NCBI RefSeq assembly: GCF_000764305.2
Contig: NW_025947428.1
Coordinates: 24,876 to 88,875 of the forward strand
Reading direction: 5' to 3'
Length of the DNA: 64,000 bases
Origin: Hyalella azteca
Lineage: Eukaryota > Arthropoda > Malacostraca > Amphipoda > Hyalellidae
Under the pieces are notes generated by a model. It saw only the letters and a program-made list of their open reading frames with translations. It was not told where the DNA came from and did not search any database. Below, piece by piece: positions 1 through 11,600 of this stretch. Each line of letters opens with the position of its first letter. Position 1 is the stretch's first letter. Position numbers and translations under genes: made by a program.

Positions 1-154
1 GGTGTGAGGGGCTTGGTGTGAGGGGCTTGGTGAGAGGGGCTTGGTGAGAGGGGCTTGGTGAGAGGGGCTTGGTGTGAGGGGCTTGGTGAGAGGGGCTTGG
101 TGAGAGGGGCTTGGTGAGAGGGGCTTGGTGAGAGGGGCTTGGTGTGAGGGGCTT
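1..154. repeat. 14-bp minisatellite, 11 copies
   Basis: Eleven head-to-tail units of GGTGAGAGGGGCTT, with GGTGTGAGGGGCTT variants, fill the window edge exactly (11 x 14 = 154). The array probably continues outside the window. No coding potential is seen. Confidence 0.95.
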
Positions 155-600
155 GTTGTGAGAAGGTCTTAACTTGGAGGGAGAAGCAACAGCATCTTGC
201 ATCAGTTGACCCAAAGGAGGGCAAATAGACGGAACACGGCCAACGTTACATCCGACGAAGACTCGAAAACGGAGGACGACGAAGGCGGCGCATCAGCGTG
301 ACTGGGGACTAGGAAGTCCCGGACTCATCATAAGGTCATAAGGTTATTAAGGAGCTTAACAAAAGTGGTTATAAAGGGAAGAACATACGAATTATATAAA
401 GGAATAGTTTGTGGAATATAAGCGCGAGAGAGGCGGTGGGCGAAGAAACAGCAGTCACTGTCGTCTGACACTATAGTCCGGATAAGTAAGTATAACGTAA
501 AACTATAGGCGGCGCATAGATGGCCACTGATGTACAGATGTTACCATTCCGAGTTTGGAAAAATTAAAGACGCAGTCAACAGCTGAAGTGCAAGAGCTCT
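155..600. other. Unique/dispersed sequence with TATA-like motifs; contains a dispersed repeat copy
   Basis: Positions 266-336 match, in reverse orientation, 63873-63943 at the other end of the window (shared core GGGGACTAGGAAGTCCC, a small hairpin). Downstream there is a TATA-like TATATAAA at 393-400 and an initiator-like CAGTCACTGT around 450. The combination could be the promoter part of an LTR or a host promoter. No flanking LTR pair, primer-binding site or coding exon is visible, so the assignment stays open. Confidence 0.4.
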
Positions 601-776
601 AAGAGGAAGGCACTGCAGGGCCAGGGCGCTAAGAGGAAGGCACTGCAGGGCCAGGGCGCTAAGAGGAAGGCACTGCAGAGCCAGGGCGCTAAGAGGAAGG
701 CACTGCAGAGCCAGGGCGCTAAGAGGAAGGCACTGCACGGCCAGGGCGCTAAGAGGAAGGCACTGCACGGCCAGGG
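601..776. repeat. 30-bp minisatellite, first segment (about 6 copies)
   Basis: Units of 30 bp begin AAGAGGAAGGCACTGCAG and include GGCCAGGGCGCT. The segment stops at an N (777). The same family resumes at 955 after unrelated sequence and an adapter, so the two segments are probably one array broken by assembly. Confidence 0.95.
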
Positions 777-777
777 N

Positions 778-935
778 ACCTAATATCATGCCAAATGGGT
801 CGCATGACGCTCATGTCTAATCATTGCCTTCAATAGCCGACCTAATATCATGCCAAATGGGTCGCGTGACGCTTATGTCTGATCATTGCCTTCAATAGCC
901 GACCTAATGTCATGCCAAATGGGTCGCATGACGCT
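778..935. repeat. 62-bp tandem repeat, about 2.5 copies, inserted in the 30-bp array
   Basis: Units start near 779, 841 and 903 and share ATCATGCCAAATGGGTCGC. The block is bounded on the left by an N and on the right by a Nextera adapter. It was therefore probably joined to the 30-bp array by the assembler rather than lying there in the genome. Confidence 0.9.
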
Positions 936-954
936 CTGTCTCTTATACACATCT
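936..954. other. Nextera Tn5 mosaic-end adapter left in the assembly
   Basis: CTGTCTCTTATACACATCT is the exact 19-base Tn5 mosaic end used in Nextera libraries. It separates two unrelated minisatellites. It is a technical sequence, not biology. Confidence 0.97.
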
Positions 955-1078
955 GGGCCAGGGCGCTAAGAGGGCGGCACTGCAGGGCCAGGGCGCTAAG
1001 AGGACAACACTGCAAGGCCAGGGCGCTAAGAGGAAGGCACTGCAGGGCCAGGGCGCTAAGAGGGCGGCAGCACAATGC
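955..1078. repeat. 30-bp minisatellite, second segment (about 4 copies)
   Basis: The same 30-bp family as 601-776, with GGGCGGCAC and GGACAACAC variants. It degenerates after about 1075. Confidence 0.92.
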
Positions 1079-1142
1079 TAGTGCGTCAGGCAGCGACAAC
1101 AGTTAAAGTACAGCTGGCAGTTTCATTATGTTGAGAAAACTA

Positions 1143-1930
1143 ACCGTTTTCTTAAAACACCACACACCACACTCTCCAACACACCACACTCTTCCACACA
1201 CCACACACACAGCACCGGACGCTGCCATCGTTTTCTTTTTTTCATTTAAATCTCAGTTTTTTTCAGCAGTCGCAGCAGGTGAGCGAGCGCGGGTTCATAA
1301 CAAAATAATGAGGCCGTCAGCAACTGTATCAAAAATATAGATCGTTATTGTATATATCAGTATAACAGTATAACGTGCTGCACGTATCATCAGTATAACA
1401 CAACAGACCCCACGGCTGATACGGGCAGACCCCACGGCTGATACGGGCAGACCTCACGGCTGATACGGGCAGACCCCACGGCTGATACGATCAGACCCCA
1501 CGGCTGATACGAGCAGACCCCACGGCTGATACGAGCAGACCCCACGGCTGATACGAACAGACCCCGCGGCTGATACGAACAAGCAATAATAAGAGAAGAA
1601 AGACGATGGTAAGACAAAGCATTACGAGAATGAAGGGAAAAAAGAGGGTAAAGAATGTGAGGGATAAATGCAAGGGAAGGTGCAGCGAGGGGAAGAAGGG
1701 AACGAGATAAAGGAAGGTAAAGGGGGAGCTAGAGGGAAGAGTGAGGCGTTAATTCCCCCCTCAGAGGGGGGACTGTTTGGCGCACCTGCCAAGGAGGCAA
1801 CCTCTTGCCCCCTCCCCTCTACCGTCTCCTCTCCATCTCCTACTTTCTCTTTACTTCCATTCCCCCTCTCCCTCCCTCTCTCTCTTCCTCTATCTCCATC
1901 TCCCTCTCTCTCTCTTTCTCTCTTTGTCGA
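1143..1930. repeat. Cluster of simple repeats: CA-rich, 22-bp array, CT-rich tract
   Basis: 1155-1212 is CACACCACA-rich. 1404-1579 holds eight 22-bp units of the type CAGACCCCACGGCTGATACG with GG, AT, AG or AA at the unit end. 1830-1925 is a CT-rich tract. Open frames here are products of the repeats. No gene is seen. Confidence 0.9.
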
Positions 1931-2491
1931 AATTTCTTTTGCAGGTACGAGCTTTTAATTCACTATAAGTATAAATCTCTTCCTCTTTATCACTTATATT
2001 ATACGCTGCCTTTTAGTCCTCTCCTCTAATAAACCTACACACAACTTTGTAGCCAGTCAAACATCCAACAAACTTTAAATGTTTGCAATAATTTACATTG
2101 CGACCCACGAACATTCATTGTCATAGTCCGCCACACCATCTTATTGATCTCACAATTATTGTGCGAGACATTACACTCACAATGCAAGAAGTCCCTCAAA
2201 ATTCAAGGTATCACAACAACTTCCTCACAATTCGAGGCATCACAAGAACTCCCTCACAATTCGAGGCATCACAATACGCTCGGGTGGATCGTCTTCGCTT
2301 TGTACACTTGAAATCGTGAACACATGTTCCGCATCACAGATAAGTCAACTTCCGTCAAATTCATTCAAATTTGGATTTTTTATTAAATGCCACAATTATT
2401 TATTTGATAGTATAATTGAACGGAATTTCCGAGAGAACATATGCACATGTTGCCATGTCGTGTTGAAACAAACAAACAAAAAAAAATTAGA
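1931..2491. other. No gene seen; short tandem duplication near 2195-2275
   Basis: AT-rich sequence. CACAATTCGAGGCATCACAA occurs twice in tandem, with a more diverged third copy upstream, at about 2195-2275. No splice-bounded open frame is recognised. Confidence 0.6.
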
Positions 2492-2614
2492 TCAGTACTC
2501 ACTGCAATGAGTGACAGAGAGCGCATTTTCTCGTCCGTCCGTGACGTCATGGACGGACAGACGGACATGACGAGCACAATAGCGCCTTTTTCTCCATAAA
2601 TGAGAAAATGAGCT
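2492..2614 (+). mobile_element. MITE-1 copy A
   Basis: First of four near-complete copies in the window. It has terminal inverted repeats AGCGCATTTTCTC (2520-2532) and GAGAAAATGAGCT (2602-2614). A shared leader starts TCAGTACTCACT, and the interior is rich in GGAC/GACGG. The leader carries a decayed version of the palindrome ACTCACTGCAGTGAGT. There is no coding capacity, so it would depend on a transposase from elsewhere. Confidence 0.8.
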
Positions 2615-4018
2615 ACAAAGAAATGAACGATAAAACCTGCGCCAATCTGTATCAGAACAATACCTGTAAGAATGTCGAGTTAGAAGATCCAACATCACAC
2701 TTCGTTCTTCTGCCACTCCGTCTCAAACTCCATTCTTTTGCGGCCCAAACACCTTCTTCTCACCATAGATTCACCTCTCTTTTCCCACTCTGCTCATTCC
2801 ACCTCATCCCACACAACTCCCACTCGCCTCCTCTCTTAACCCTCTCACGTACTCACGCTTACCTCATATTTCATCCCACTCGTCCCCGCTGTAATCCCAC
2901 TCAGCTGCCATCCACTCCCACATGCCTCCACTCTCCTCCCTTCCTCTCCTCACTCCCCTCACTGCTACTTCCATTCGCCTCCATTCCCTTCCCTCTTTCC
3001 CCTCACTCGCCCCCACTCTTCCCACCCTCTATTGCCCCCTCCTTCAACCCCTTCGCCTCAGCAACTTCCACGATTTCAGAAATTTTTTCTTCCGTCGACT
3101 TGCAGAAAAATTTCTGCCTCTCGCAAAAAAAAATGTTTGCTCGTGGAATGCGTCGGTGACGCTCCACATCCAGCTTGTTATCAACAAGAGATGTCACGTT
3201 GACACATCTCTCTGCCAATTAGGTATCAGGCGAAAACAATACAACAATAGCCGAGCACAATGCCGGCTAAAGGTGCGACTACAATGATTTCTTCACTGCA
3301 ATTGCAAGGTCAACTATGGCAAGGCAAGTGCAGATATAGAAAGCAAGATATATAAATATATATGTGTATATAGTGTTCAATATATATAATGCTCAATACA
3401 TATTTATAAATGTTAAAGATATGTACGTTGTCCAACAGTTTATCGTGTTTACAGACAGTACTATACGTCATTAAAGATACGTGCTGTATATTACATATAC
3501 ACAGCTGTAAATATTATACAGCTCTACGGATAATAAAACGAACATTTCAGTATCCATATGCTGTCTTGACACAATTTTTACCGCAATTTCAAGGCGAAAA
3601 ATTGTTTACTTCCATCATAACTTCATTACATCCTTTAAAAATCATGAGAACTATGACAACATAAAGTCATAAACAAATAAATATTATTGGCAGCGCAAAA
3701 AATATTGTGATCAGTATTGAGATGTAGATGAACGAATAACAAAGATGAAGAAAATAGCAGCAAGGCTGTGACAATTGAAGGACAAGAACAAGAGAAGTCG
3801 ACAAAGCGTAATTGGACAATCAAAAGAGACAGAGGATGTAGCAATAAATAACATACAAGGAGAGCTTTTGTACGGAGATATAAATGAGGAATCACGGGAC
3901 AAAGAACACGAGAATCTAACGACGGAATGAGAGAATTGAAGTAAAGCAACACTACGAGAACAATGAAAGTTGCAAGATTTTATGTCAGGAAAGATACTTG
4001 TATTGTTGATACGGTGAT
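2615..4018. other. Pyrimidine-rich low-complexity DNA and AT-rich spacer
   Basis: About 2700-3060 is C/T-rich, and the long open frame there reflects that composition. 3345-3410 is TATA-rich. No credible gene is seen. Confidence 0.6.
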
Positions 4019-4125
4019 TTGTGTTGGTGATATATTTATTTGGGTTGGTGATATGTTTATTTGGGTTGGTGATATAGTGGTTTGTGTTGGTGATATGTTT
4101 ATTTGTGTTGGTAATACGGTTATGA
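4019..4125. repeat. 21-bp tandem repeat, about 5 copies
   Basis: Units of the type GTTGGTGATATGTTTATTTG repeat with a 21-bp period. The period is a multiple of three, so both strands stay open as repetitive peptide frames. These are not taken as genes. Confidence 0.85.
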
Positions 4126-4861
4126 TAAGCTCGGGGTGCCAGGCGTGAAAGGGGGCAAGGACCAGGCGACGTACATGTGAACATTTCACGCACATGACGC
4201 TAACGCTCTAGGAGATAACACTTGTTGTCTTAACGTTAACAACGAAATTGGGTTCTTGTCGTCACTGTACTAAGCATTGTTTTGATTTTCCCCTTAAAAT
4301 AGCCGCGTTCTGAAGGATTTTAGGTTTACTTTCGAGAGAAAAAAATCACGGAATTTTACTTAGCGCAATTTTAGACGTCGGATTTTTGAGCGACAGAATA
4401 TTTGATGTAATCAGTTCTCTCCTAGCAAAACTAAATTTTTGATTGCATAAATATGTCTCAATATTGATTATTAATTGCATAAATATTTTACGTTGGAACC
4501 TATTTCAAAATCACTCATGAACAGCAGCTAATTGAGTAATTTAACAAATTATATACCGTTCATCAAGACTTGCGATTTTCAATCATGCAATACTTCGAAG
4601 TTCAAAATGAATGCAGGATCGTGTGAAACAATAATGAAATCAGAAAAAAATCATACAATAAACTCAATGAGGTTATTTTTAATTCCTTAGCTACTAATAA
4701 TACTATAAAATCACGTACAAATATGCATGAACTACGTACACAAGAATCCATTTAATATTAGACCTTGTACACAATATATAATCCATATAATATTAGCTCT
4801 CATATACAACCGTGACCTCGCAAGCGGCGTGACGTAGTGACGCTTTACCGATCAGGTCACG

Positions 4862-5000
4862 TGCTTAGGGCAGTCGCAGGCGCTGCAGACGACGCGCAGG
4901 CAGGCGCGGCAGGCGACGCGCAGGCAGGCAGGCGCTGCAGGCGACGCGCAGACAGGCGCGGCAGGCGGACGTACAGGCAGACGTAGCAAGCGACGTACAG
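4862..5000. repeat. GC-rich GCAGGCG(A/C) degenerate minisatellite
   Basis: Reiterated GCAGGC, GACGCGCAG and GGCGCTGCAG motifs form a GC-rich island in AT-rich surroundings, degrading toward 5000. Confidence 0.85.
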
Positions 5001-5499
5001 TTAGACACACATCCCACAAATTATTTTCTGTGTAGCCACAACAGAAATTAAGTCTATCATAGGAGCAACACGCGCTCATAAACTCGGCGGCAAGTCGGCC
5101 TGGTTTTCTAAACAATGGCTTAGCGACTTGAATTACGTAATTTTGAATTTTGGCGATTCCTTATACACTAAATTTCATATATACATAAGATCAATAAAGA
5201 TAGTTTTAATGGTCGCTTACGGTGTGATTGCAAACAATATCTGAATTAGACTCTAATAAATGTAGAGTCTCTTCCGCGATGAGGCAGCGAAGAGATGGCG
5301 AGCAGCTTAGCGCTGAGCCATCACGGCTGCACTAATGGCTTTAAGCGCATTACAAGTCATTAATGTTGCAGCCTTTGAAGAAAACATTCGAATCTTTTCA
5401 TAATCGCAGCCGCCATCCCCACACCTACGGAACACAGGCCGATCAAAGTTACGTGGCAAAATTGCGTCTCTGCGAATTTGTTTGCGAATGTAAAAAAAA

Positions 5500-5632
5500 A
5501 TAAACCAAATATCACTCCGAGTGAAAAACGAAAAAAGGAAACCTGATATCACTCCGAGTGAAAAAAGAAAAAGGAAACCAAAATCACTCCGAGTGAAAAA
5601 GGAAAATAGGAAAACAAATATCACTCCGAGTT
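5500..5632. repeat. Tandem repeat around ATCACTCCGAGTGAAAAA, about 4 copies
   Basis: Four units of roughly 35-38 bp share ATCACTCCGAGTGAAAAA. CACTCCGAGTG within each unit is a short inverted repeat. Confidence 0.85.
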
Positions 5633-7061
5633 CCTCTACTTCAATGAGCGTTTTTCGTCAAGTGCATTATGGCTGAGAAATTGTGCCGTAATTCACTAAG
5701 CAAACGAACTTACAACTTGACGGTGCTAAGCTGCGTCAAGCCAACTCGCCGGGCGACACACAGCTGCGATGTCAGCATTTACAAGACTGCCAGCTCAAGA
5801 TCATGGGAGACGAGCAAGAAACGTGCAGTCGTACGAATTGTTTTAAATTTGAAATTGAAGTTTCGTGGAACTTTTCTTCGGAGAGGTTGTAGCATTCATT
5901 TAGTATCATTGCTTACGTACGATAAACTCTCGATCAATTTGACTCGTCGGAAAGGAACTGCAAATTGTCTAAAATTTGAAAATATCAGAAAAAATATCTA
6001 AGTATATAAGTGGAGCCAGAAATTATCATTTGTGACGAAATAAAATGGCAAAGTTTTTCGTTTGGTAGAATCTTACAAATAGCAATTAGATAACAAGAGT
6101 GAGAAGAGATTATATTATGAGTTAGACCAAAATTATTTTCTACGTTGATTCACAAAGAAAACATTTCGAGAGGCAACTTCAACAAAGAAATTCGAATTTC
6201 CCCACCAGATATATACAGTTTACTTTCAATTAATTCAGCATTTTATACAAGAATGAATTTAAAATAATTAATACATACTCTATCTGTCAAATATCGAATC
6301 TGAATTTTGGTAATGAAGGATATTTATACGGGCGAAAATAACGGCGACTGTCAGGGAAGTTTAGAAAGTGAGAAGAATTAGAAGATTTACCTAAGATAAA
6401 TTCTGAGTAACAATCATCGAACATAAATTTAGTTAACAAACTTTTCCGCTTGATTGAAGCTATTGGAAGGACTTGAAGGTTCTCTGATATCATCTATTAA
6501 ATTTGCGAAGTTGGTAAAAAATTTTGTAACAAAATTGTTATTTAGCATGCAAATAAAACTTACAGATTTGAACTTAGTAGCTCGAGAACTTCAATTAAGG
6601 TCCAATAATTTTGTTACCCACGAATTGAAAACAGAGCCAAATATCGACGTTCAATTCTCAAGCAGTATCTAATATACTTATTCAGTATGCCTGCAACTTG
6701 AGTTTCAGGCTGGATAACAGCACGATTCGATGGAAACGCACTGGAATGCCCAAAATTTGTTTATAACCCCAACCTTCAAAAATCCAATATGTTATTATTT
6801 GAATAAAATGTAGACATAACTCTACAGAAAAGATATGCGAATCCATGCTGGTCTCTATGACAAGCATAAACATGTCATCATTGCCATACACATGAATGCG
6901 AACGCCACGCAGGCATCAGCAAGTAATGGATGACAACCTGATTCAAACGCTCGCGGGGGTCGCCATGTATATTATATAAATTAAAAGCTCAATAATATCG
7001 TATAATAATTATAATCAGAATGAAACGATCTTTTGATCGTAAAGTAATTATGTATACTCAC
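5633..7061. other. No confident gene; likely intronic or downstream sequence of a minus-strand gene
   Basis: A 110-codon plus-strand frame at 5669-6001 lacks recognisable features. 5700-5800 is more GC-balanced. The rest is AT-rich. If the candidate exons at 7062-9715 are real, their continuation should lie here or below, but I cannot identify it. Confidence 0.4.
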
Positions 7062-7098
7062 CCGCTCATGCCAAGCAACGTAAGATCGCAGGCCTCAC
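7062..7098 (-). CDS. Candidate 37-nt exon of an unidentified minus-strand gene
   Basis: On the minus strand a strong pyrimidine-rich acceptor (TTTCTGTTTCTTGCAG) precedes 37 nt that end at an excellent donor, GTGAGTAT. Joined in phase 1 to the exon at 8898-8745, it continues the reading frame with EACDLTLLGMSG and ends in phase 2. The strong splice sites and the matching phase are the evidence. The protein family is not recognised. Confidence 0.45.
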
Positions 7099-8744
7099 CT
7101 GCAAGAAACAGAAAATTCTGCTGTTAATTGTGAGTGCAGTTGAAACTTGAAAAAGTGAATAAAACCCTAAAAAGCAAGAAGCAAATCAGAATTCAAAACG
7201 TAATCACAAATCGCATACATTTTTGCTAAAACAGATTAATTAAGAAACACAATATCCTTAAGAAGTACAAACCTCTTTTATATTATCCCAGTGAATCGGA
7301 AAAGTCGACATTATTTGAAAGATATTTTATTACGCACGATGATAGAAATTTGACATGAATTTTCTGATAAAAAATGTGGCAATAGACAAAAAGGCCAGTG
7401 AGAGAATGTAATTCATAGGAAGGAAGATGAAAAAAAAAGCTTATCAAAGAATTAATTTTGAGCTGACATTTCCTTCCCACTGACATGCGGTAGGTTTGGC
7501 GTTCATCCAAACGACAATTGTTGGTGAAACGCCGTTTCAATGATGACGATTGATGAATATGCTCAATGGACAATGACAACAACATAGACCAACATGGAAC
7601 GAAATTAGGTTTAATATTTCTTTCTTTGTTTCCTAATAGAAAAACAGTGAAAATCCAAATGTTTTATATCAGAAATGTTGACATAAATAATCTATAAGTA
7701 AATGTAAGATGTATTCAGTCGTTTCCTGAGTGACTGGCTCAAGTGTCCTTAACGTTGTATTTTGAAGAAACAGTATAAACAGTTAGTGCAGCACAAGCAA
7801 CACACGCAACCTGCCTCATGAATTTCCCAGCATAACATAACCAGAATTAGGACCGGAACGAAAATACAAGGTAGAGGCAATCATTTTATAGGATGTTCGT
7901 ATTGAAATTGACGTTTATGAATCACAAGTTGTTTCGTTCACAAACTGAAATCTTCTTAGTAATAGCCCAAGTTCGGCACACAGGAGGCGTGAATTGACAC
8001 CGGACAGATGATCTGTTGAAAACGCTATTGAGTAAGAACTTTATTTTGAAATTATTCTACTTAACAATTAATTACACATTTACAACTACTGAGATACCAA
8101 AAACAGCACAAGGAACAACATAAAATGCTTGAAATCTTTCAGAGAGCATCTTAACTAGCACGCCAAACCACAGAGGCTAGTCTCACTCACAAACTAACAC
8201 AAGCGAACGAGACTTTTTATACCGCACACAACAAAGACCTAACGCCATGTCATGAGCACCACATCCTCAACGCGAGGAATTGTCAGCATAAAATAAAGAA
8301 AAATTTGTCGAGGCATCTAAAGAAATTCAAAAGCACACCGAACAAAAGCAACACAAACTCTACAAAGAGAGCGAAGTTATCGCGTATGGGATTCTTATTC
8401 CATTGTGTGACAACATACATCGCATCTCAAATACAGAGTAGAGCTGAAATCAGAGTCGAAGCTCGGCCACTTGCAATGCTATCGCGTGCAACAAAAGGGC
8501 TTCAACGCTACCTGTATCTCCTTGAGCATCGCTCACCACAATCGTAGGCGTCTTCTGGCTCTGCTTAGAAAGTGTATTCAAAATACTAAGATTGATCTCT
8601 ATTCTGTTGCTGGATCAGAGGCAACCAATCATCAGGCAATTGTTAGCGAAAACTTATTTTAATATTGGAAGATAAACTAATAGAATAGTACAAGATAGCG
8701 AAATTAAAGACATCAAGCACAAAATATCATGAGGAAATAAGTAC
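7099..8744. other. AT-rich sequence, probable intron; no other gene seen
   Basis: This would be the intron between the candidate exons 8898-8745 and 7098-7062. Short open frames inside it show no codon bias or motif. Confidence 0.4.
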
Positions 8745-8898
8745 CAGTTCGTAAGAGGGCATAAAGCCATGTCGCAATATCATATAATTCTTCCATTCCA
8801 ATAGCTTCCCGGAGCTTGCGCAAGCCATCTTGGTCGGTGTAACGGATGATCAACAGACAAACAGCGGGCGAGTGAGCGAACTTGGCCGACAGCCTCAC
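8745..8898 (-). CDS. Candidate exon of an unidentified minus-strand gene
   Basis: The exon begins after CACGTATAG and ends at a donor GTACTT, giving 154 nt that leave phase 1. It encodes about 51 residues including FAHSPAVCLLIIRYTDQ and LREAIGMEELYDIATWLYA. This looks like an alpha-helical globular segment, with G/C-leaning third positions unlike the surrounding DNA. Its phase fits the short exon at 7098-7062. I do not recognise the family. An exon about 740 bp upstream (9715-9637) ends in a phase that does not fit directly, so at least one exon is missing or one boundary is wrong. Confidence 0.5.
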
Positions 8899-9636
8899 CT
8901 ATACGTGTTCACAGATTCTTAGGTGACGAGGAAAACAGGAAACTTGGCCAAATCTCATTTGGAGGGAAAAAATTACAACTGCAATGCTGCTTCCCACAAA
9001 AATTCGATTTAACAGAGCAGCAACACCAAAAACCATGAACAATTATGAATAGAATAAACAAAAGAAGGCAGGCTATCCAAGACGTAAACGTCAACGGAAA
9101 CTGGACGTATACTGGACGTCCAGTCTATACTGGACGTCTTGCGTATACTGGATATTCATCACGTGGGCAGGATAGCCATCAATTCAACAGTAAACTCATC
9201 AGTATAAGGTAAGTCACGCCTTTGAAGGATCTGTATCCACGAACGTCATGAGATACAAGTCTGGTAAGTTAAGAAGTCTAAGCAGGTTGCAAGTTCAGAT
9301 TTTGCAATAGTAATTAAAAGGTAGAATCATAAATGGTTATAATAAAAGGTAATAATATCATACTTATGATTTATTATACTACAAACATAAAAATCTGACG
9401 CAGGTAGGTAATGTAAAAAGAAGACCAACCAAAGAAAAGCTTTATGAAGAAGCATCTATCCTTTGTGTAACACACGTGCTCAAACTAAATGAAATAATAT
9501 TTGCTTCTATTCTTCCTCAAAAAAGCCGGTTTCAGAGGAGCCGGGACCAATTTACTTTAGCATTACCTGTCACCTGTACACACGCAAGAAGTTGTTTTAG
9601 TTGATTTGAACGATTAGAAAAGGTTCAGTCTGTCTC
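8899..9636. other. AT-rich sequence, probable intron; small ACTGGACGT repeat at 9097-9155
   Basis: TATACTGGACGTC-type motifs are repeated several times at about 9097-9155. At 9570-9600 the minus strand has an acceptor-like and a donor-like signal only a few bases apart. No coding region is supported. Confidence 0.4.
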
Positions 9637-9715
9637 ACCTGCCCAAACAGCGATCTTCAACCAGACGGGAACGTTTCCTTTATACTGCGGAGCTCGCGCT
9701 GCAACAGCTCGGCGA
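9637..9715 (-). CDS. Candidate 79-nt exon of an unidentified minus-strand gene
   Basis: On the minus strand, TTACACTTATCCAG is followed by 79 nt and a strong donor, GTGAGACAG. Only one frame is open through the whole exon, reading LRRAVAARAPQYKGNV and then PVWLKIAVWAG, and leaving phase 1. The GC content is clearly above that of the flanks. Its end phase does not match the next candidate exon (8898-8745), so the linkage is uncertain. Confidence 0.35.
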
Positions 9716-10350
9716 AGCTGGATAAGTGTAACCAAAAGAGTTCAGTATCGAGAATAATTCAGGATTATCGAAGATACAGAGCAATGCAAGCGTCAGCGAT
9801 TGGACGTTTTAGTTATATTTCCATACGTAGAAAATTATCAAAGTTATGGAAAAAAGAAGCAATTATCAAAGAACGTAATCACTGCTGTCAGTGGCTGGAT
9901 GATCTTCACAATTAAAATTCAAGTTGCGTCAATGGCTTGTTAAAAAATCAATGTATCACATCCCACACCTGCAAAAATTGAAAAAAGTATAAGATTTTTT
10001 TAGTTATTTCGTGAATTAGTTAGGATTATCATACATAAATCGAAGTGCTTGGTGTGTTCACACAAAATGCAGTAACGTATATACTCTAACGACAATAATA
10101 TCGAGTACTTCTCTGGTTGAAATATTGCAAGTATGAACACTTGAGACGCACGCTATCATTTTTATTGCACAGTCGTCGTCGCTGGCCGAGAGACAATACT
10201 TGCAACAGTCACGTATGTCTTCACGACTTCTTCTGGAAAATGTTAACAAATAAAATATCTACTCGACCACATATGCTTTTATGACTCTTACTCGTCTACG
10301 CATTTGCGTTAGTTTTCTTCATTAAAAACCAAAGATAAATTCCGGACACC
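9716..10350. other. Spacer; possible further minus-strand exon near 10238
   Basis: A minus-strand acceptor-like site, TTAACATTTTCCAG, at about 10225-10240 precedes sequence open in two frames. No clear donor follows, so it is not called as an exon. Confidence 0.3.
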
Positions 10351-10590
10351 GGTTCTCAGTACTCAGTTCTACTCACAGGTTCTCAGTACTCAGTTCCATT
10401 CGCAGGTTCTCAGCGATCAGATCCACTCACAGGTTCTCAACGATCAGTTCCACTCACAGGTTCTCAACGATCAGTTCCACTCACAGGTTCTCAGCGATCA
10501 GTTCCACTCACAGGTTCTCAGCGATCAGTTCCACTCACAGGTTCTCAGCGATCAGTTCCACTCACAGGTTCTCAGTAAACAGTTCCACTA
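10351..10590. repeat. 27-bp minisatellite, about 9 copies
   Basis: Units of the type GTTCTCAGCGATCAGTTCCA plus CTCACAG repeat with a 27-bp period. Both ends carry ACTCAG or AAACAG variants. Confidence 0.93.
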
Positions 10591-10879
10591 CCAATATATG
10601 ATCCTGAACTCATTAATAATCAAAAGTATGTAAATGAGTCCTCCTTTGTTTTCCATACTACGAGTGGCATTCAGAAATAGTGAGGGAATACTCCTCTTTC
10701 CTCTAGCATTTCTTTTTAACGAAGTTTCAACTTAAAATTAGAAACTTTCAAAGGGAAGTTTCATCATTAAATTTTCAACTCTCCAAAAAAATTTTGCATC
10801 ATTTAACAAATTTTTTATGGTAAAATTACGTAAAAATGTCGTATATAAGGAATGCTTCTCAAAGAACCATTTCTTCATG

Positions 10880-11600
10880 AAGATTCCAGCTCTCAGTAAC
10901 ACAGTTCAGGAAATTGCTACATTCCAACAAAAATATGTGAAAATTCTCATATCACAACCACAAAGTTTCTACGAAAGTTTCACCTTTCAACCATAAAAGT
11001 TCTAGGGAAGTTTCATCAATCAACAACGAAGTTTCTAGGGAAATTTCACCTCAGGACAAAAAGTTTCTATAAAAGTTTCATCTTTCAAAAACAAAATTCC
11101 TAGGGCCGTTTCATCTCCCAACAAAAAATTTCTAGGGAAGTTTCACAACAAAAAGTTTGTAGAGAAGTATCACCTCTCAACCTCAATGCGTCTAGGGAGT
11201 TTCATTTTTCAACAACAAAGTCTTTTAGAAAGTTTCACCTATCAACCATAAAGTTTATAGGGAAGTTTCACCTCTCAACCATAAAGTTTATAGGGAAGTT
11301 TCACCTCTCAACCATAAAGTGTCTAGGGAAGCTTTAAATCTCAACCATAAAGTTTTAGGGAAGTTTCACCTATCAATCATAAAGCTTTTAGAGAAGTTTC
11401 CCTTCTCAATCATAAATTTCTAGGTGAGTTTCACCTCTCAACCAAAAGGCGTCTAGGGAAGCTTTAAATCTCAACCATAAAGATTTTAGGTAAGTTTCAC
11501 CACTCAACCATAAAGTTACTAAAGAAGATTCCACTCTCAACAACAAAGAATTAGGTTATGTCCACAATTCAACCACAGAGTTTTGGGGCAAATATCACCG
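10880..11600. repeat. Diverged satellite-like array, about 33-bp unit
   Basis: About 20 imperfect units of the type AGTTTCTAGGGAAGTTTCAC followed by CTCTCAACCATAA span 700 bp. Copies near 11245-11330 are nearly identical while outer copies are strongly diverged. That is the expected profile of an old array homogenising from its centre. Confidence 0.85.
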
